Below, piece after piece: positions 6,024 through 7,695 of a stretch of 7,695 nucleotides of DNA (position 1 is the stretch's first letter; each line of letters starts with the position of its first letter). The DNA comes from an uncultured bacterium (lineage in GTDB: Bacteria > Verrucomicrobiota > Kiritimatiellia > CAIKKV01), in contig CAIKKV010000318.1 of NCBI GenBank assembly GCA_903828035.1, positions 1-7,695 of the forward strand. Direction: 5' to 3'. Made by a program: the position numbers and the translations under genes. The notes below the pieces were generated by a model. It did not search any database. It worked only from the letters and a program-made list of their open reading frames with translations, and was not told the origin of the DNA.

Positions 6024-7519
6024 TGGAAGACGGATCCTTTTCCGGGCTGGGATTCCACCCAGATCCTTCCGCCGTGGGCTTCCACAATCTTCTTGCAGAT
6101 GGCGAGCCCGATCCCGGTGCCCTCGTACTGCTCGCGGGTGTGAAGACGCTGGAACATTTCGAAGATCCGCCCGGCATATTGGGGATCAAGGCCGATGCCG
6201 TTGTCGCGAACGGAGAACTGCCAGAAGCCCGATGCCTGCTCCGCTCCAATATGAATTTCAGGGGCCCTGCCGGGATCGCGATATTTGATGGCGTTGCCCA
6301 GCAGATTCTGGAAGACCTGCGTTAACTGCAGGTCGTCGGCCAGGACGGTCGGCAGGGGATCGTGCGTGATCCGCGCGCCCGCGGCTTCGGCGGACTCCTT
6401 CAGGTTCGCCCGGGCGGCGTCGAGCGATTGCCGGGCGCCCACCGGCTTCATTTCCCTGGGGATTGCCCCGATGCGGGAATAGGCCAGCAGGTCCTTGATC
6501 AGGATTTGCATCCGCAGGGCGCTCTCCAGGGTGAAGGCGATGTATTCGTCCGCCTTGGCGTCGAACCGGCCCTGGTAGGTGTCGCGCAGCAGTCCGGCGA
6601 AGGACGAGATCATCCGGAGGGGCTCCTGGAGGTCGTGGCTGGTCACGTAGGCGAACCGCTCCAGCTCCATGTTGGAGCGGGCGAGCTCCTCGATCGTGTT
6701 TTTCAAGGATTGCTCGGCCCGCTTGAGCTCGGTGAGGTCGATGTCGATGCGGAAGAGCTCCTGCGGCCGGCCGGGGATTTGAACGATGGCATGGCTCGAG
6801 AAAACGGTCACTCGCGAGCCATCTTTCCGCGCCAGCGATAATTCAGCGGACGGGGCCGGCGCCCCGGACTCGGCCATATACCGGAGCGCCTGCGCGACGA
6901 GCTCCCGCATTTCCGGCGGAATAATCAGGTCCACGAGGTTGCGTCCGATCGCCTCCTGCGCGCTGAATCCATAGAGCCGCTCGGAGGCTAGATTCCAGTA
7001 TTGCGTCGTGCCGTCCGGCCTGTACCCCTGGACGGCCACGGAGTGCACCTCCTGCAGCACGTTCCTGAATCGCAGCTCGCTTTCGCGCAAAGCCATCTCG
7101 GCCTGAACCCGATCGGTGACTTCGGTAAGCGTGCCGAAAAGCCCTTCGACGTTTCCGGAGGCGTTCTTGACGGGAATCAGGTTCCAGTCCCAGTAGGTCA
7201 CCCCGCGTTCCGGCTGATCCGGAAAGACAAAGGGGTGGCCGGTGGACGCGCAGGGCTCTTTCGTGTCGACGACGCGCTGAAAAAGAGCCTGAAGTTCAGC
7301 ATGGGGATACAGGAGGAAAAAGTTTTTTCCGGGCAGGGAGCCGAGTTCGCGCCGTGCGGCCCCGGCAAAGGCGGGGTTGACCCATTGGAGGTTGAACCGG
7401 GTATCCAGGTAGACGGCGATCAAGTTATCGTGTTGGGACAAGCCCGTCATGATTTGGAGGGCCATCCCGGAATGTTCCAGGCGCAGCGGAAGCGTAGCCG
7501 TCTTCACAGGCATCCCCAT
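6005..7519 (-). CDS. Soluble sensor histidine kinase (PAS-PAS-HisKA-HATPase), no receiver domain
   Basis: This 504-residue kinase has no membrane segment or signal peptide, so it should sense a cytoplasmic cue. PAS 1 (about 30-140) includes NLIAVYLDTRFNLQWVNPAF and PERGVTYWDWNLIPVKN. PAS 2 (about 145-268) includes GYRPDGTTQYWN and ends IDLTELKRAE. A helix (about 266-290) leads into HisKA with phosphoacceptor His295 in SHDLQEPLRM, followed by LLAYSRIG. The ATPase domain has N-box Asn405/Asn409, G1 box DNGIGLD (439-445), FEMFQRLH (453-460) and GTGIGLAICKK (467-477), and ends TIPA. The HisKA/ATPase pair resembles the SHDLQEPL group also found in phytochrome-like kinases. I chose ATG at 7519 because an A/G-rich motif lies 7 nt upstream; TTG at 7525 (one nt from the motif) and ATG at 7513 (13 nt) are possible. 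It converges on the hybrid kinase with a 6-nt gap. No cognate response regulator is adjacent. Confidence 0.95.
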   Translation of the reverse strand: MGMPVKTATLPLRLEHSGMALQIMTGLSQHDNLIAVYLDTRFNLQWVNPAFAGAARRELGSLPGKNFFLLYPHAELQALFQRVVDTKEPCASTGHPFVFPDQPERGVTYWDWNLIPVKNASGNVEGLFGTLTEVTDRVQAEMALRESELRFRNVLQEVHSVAVQGYRPDGTTQYWNLASERLYGFSAQEAIGRNLVDLIIPPEMRELVAQALRYMAESGAPAPSAELSLARKDGSRVTVFSSHAIVQIPGRPQELFRIDIDLTELKRAEQSLKNTIEELARSNMELERFAYVTSHDLQEPLRMISSFAGLLRDTYQGRFDAKADEYIAFTLESALRMQILIKDLLAYSRIGAIPREMKPVGARQSLDAARANLKESAEAAGARITHDPLPTVLADDLQLTQVFQNLLGNAIKYRDPGRAPEIHIGAEQASGFWQFSVRDNGIGLDPQYAGRIFEMFQRLHTREQYEGTGIGLAICKKIVEAHGGRIWVESQPGKGSVFHFTIPA

Positions 7520-7526
7520 GTGCAAT

Positions 7527-7535
7527 CCCCCCCTT
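7527..7535 (-). promoter_or_regulatory. Ribosome binding site of the soluble kinase
   Basis: On the - strand AAGGGGGGG (7535 down to 7527) lies 7 nt before ATG 7519. It is an unusual G-run rather than a standard AGGAGG, but its spacing is what selects ATG 7519 over the in-frame TTG 7525 and ATG 7513. Confidence 0.5.
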
Positions 7536-7567
7536 GTATCCGCGACTCAAGTTGGCATGGCACGAAC

Positions 7568-7584
7568 AAACTGTTTAACAGTTT
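7568..7584. promoter_or_regulatory. 17-bp palindrome over the -10 box and start site of the soluble kinase (operator candidate)
   Basis: AAACTGTT (7568-7575) and AACAGTTT (7577-7584) are perfect 8-bp arms around a single central T. The site covers five of the six -10 bases and the predicted transcription start. Its size, symmetry and position fit a site for a dimeric helix-turn-helix repressor. As a hairpin it would have too short a loop, so a protein-binding DNA site is the better reading. Which regulator would bind is unknown. Confidence 0.5.
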
Positions 7585-7607
7585 AGGCTGTCTTTAGACG
7601 CTGTCAA
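7580..7607 (-). promoter_or_regulatory. Sigma70-like promoter for the soluble kinase
   Basis: On the - strand a perfect TTGACA (7607-7602) is followed after 16 nt by TAAACT (7585-7580, 4 of 6 match to TATAAT). Transcription would start near 7573, giving a leader of about 50 nt before ATG 7519. This is the best -35 match in the window. Confidence 0.55.
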
Positions 7608-7695
7608 CTTTTTTTAGGGACAAAACGAGGAAAGCGAGAGTGGCGGTCCTGTTTGACACGATTGGGAGAAGTGTTCGGGACGGAGTGTTTAATAA
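7608..7695. other. Region upstream of the soluble kinase promoter, no recognised gene
   Basis: It contains a T7 run (7609-7615), a purine-rich stretch (about 7616-7640) and a + strand TTGACA at 7653-7658 with no -10 box at usable distance. The - strand is open from the right edge to a TGA at 7606-7604, about 29 codons, with a very basic predicted tail including RVKQDRHSRFPRFVPKKS. I do not recognise a protein family in it, and it may be non-coding. Confidence 0.3.

Noticed and set aside
6362..6841. 159-codon and neighbouring + strand open frames opposite the soluble kinase
   Set aside because: Antisense shadows of the - strand kinase, whose PAS, HisKA and ATPase motifs are continuous and intact.
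7590..7615. Possible + strand terminator: GTCT/AGAC stem (7590-7599) followed by a T7 run
   Set aside because: The stem is only 4 bp with a 2-nt loop, the T-run is 9 nt away, and no + strand gene ends here.
7653..7693. Rightward promoter from TTGACA 7653-7658
   Set aside because: At 16-18 nt spacing there is only GC-rich sequence with no -10 match; the AT-rich TTTAAT (7688-7693) is about 29 nt away, too far.

Overview
The window is GC-rich bacterial DNA with four protein-coding genes, three on the + strand and one on the - strand, packed with short intergenic gaps. Starts preceded by G-rich Shine-Dalgarno sequences, sigma70-like promoter candidates, a CapD/FlaA1-type nucleotide-sugar enzyme and two large multi-PAS sensor kinases suggest a free-living Gram-negative environmental bacterium. 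The PAS and GAF subtypes seem to me typical of Deltaproteobacteria-, Verrucomicrobia/Kiritimatiellota- or Omnitrophota-like genomes, but the sequence does not fix the phylum. No RNA gene, CRISPR array, insertion sequence or attachment site was found.

Layout: (1) positions 2-391 hold the C-terminal end of a CapD/FlaA1-like nucleotide-sugar dehydratase/epimerase, cut by the window edge. (2) A 156-nt gap opens with three consecutive GC-rich hairpins. (3) 548-2116 encodes a complete YbiT-type ABC-F ATPase, a soluble ribosome-associated protein. (4) A 147-nt AT-richer gap carries a good sigma70-like promoter whose -10 box overlaps a perfect 10-bp palindrome. (5) 2264-5998 encodes a 1244-residue membrane-anchored hybrid histidine kinase with the order TM, PAS, PAS, Cys-containing GAF, PAS, PAS, PAS, HisKA, HATPase, REC. 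(6) Only 6 nt later, in convergent orientation, 6005-7519 encodes a 504-residue soluble histidine kinase with two PAS domains and no receiver. (7) The last ~170 nt are the promoter region of that kinase: a perfect TTGACA -35 box, a weaker -10 box, and a 17-bp perfect-arm palindrome lying over the -10 box and predicted transcription start.

Functionally, the first two genes look like housekeeping or envelope functions unrelated to the kinases. The two kinases are a convergent pair of phosphorelay sensors. The hybrid kinase has its own receiver domain, the soluble one has none, and no free-standing response regulator or output domain is in the window, so their downstream partners must be encoded elsewhere. 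I do not see convincing evidence of a wholly new system. The points most worth checking are the two palindromes over the kinase promoters, the cysteine cluster in the GAF domain, the exact 12-bp tandem duplication in the signal helix of the hybrid kinase, and the hairpin cluster after the first gene.
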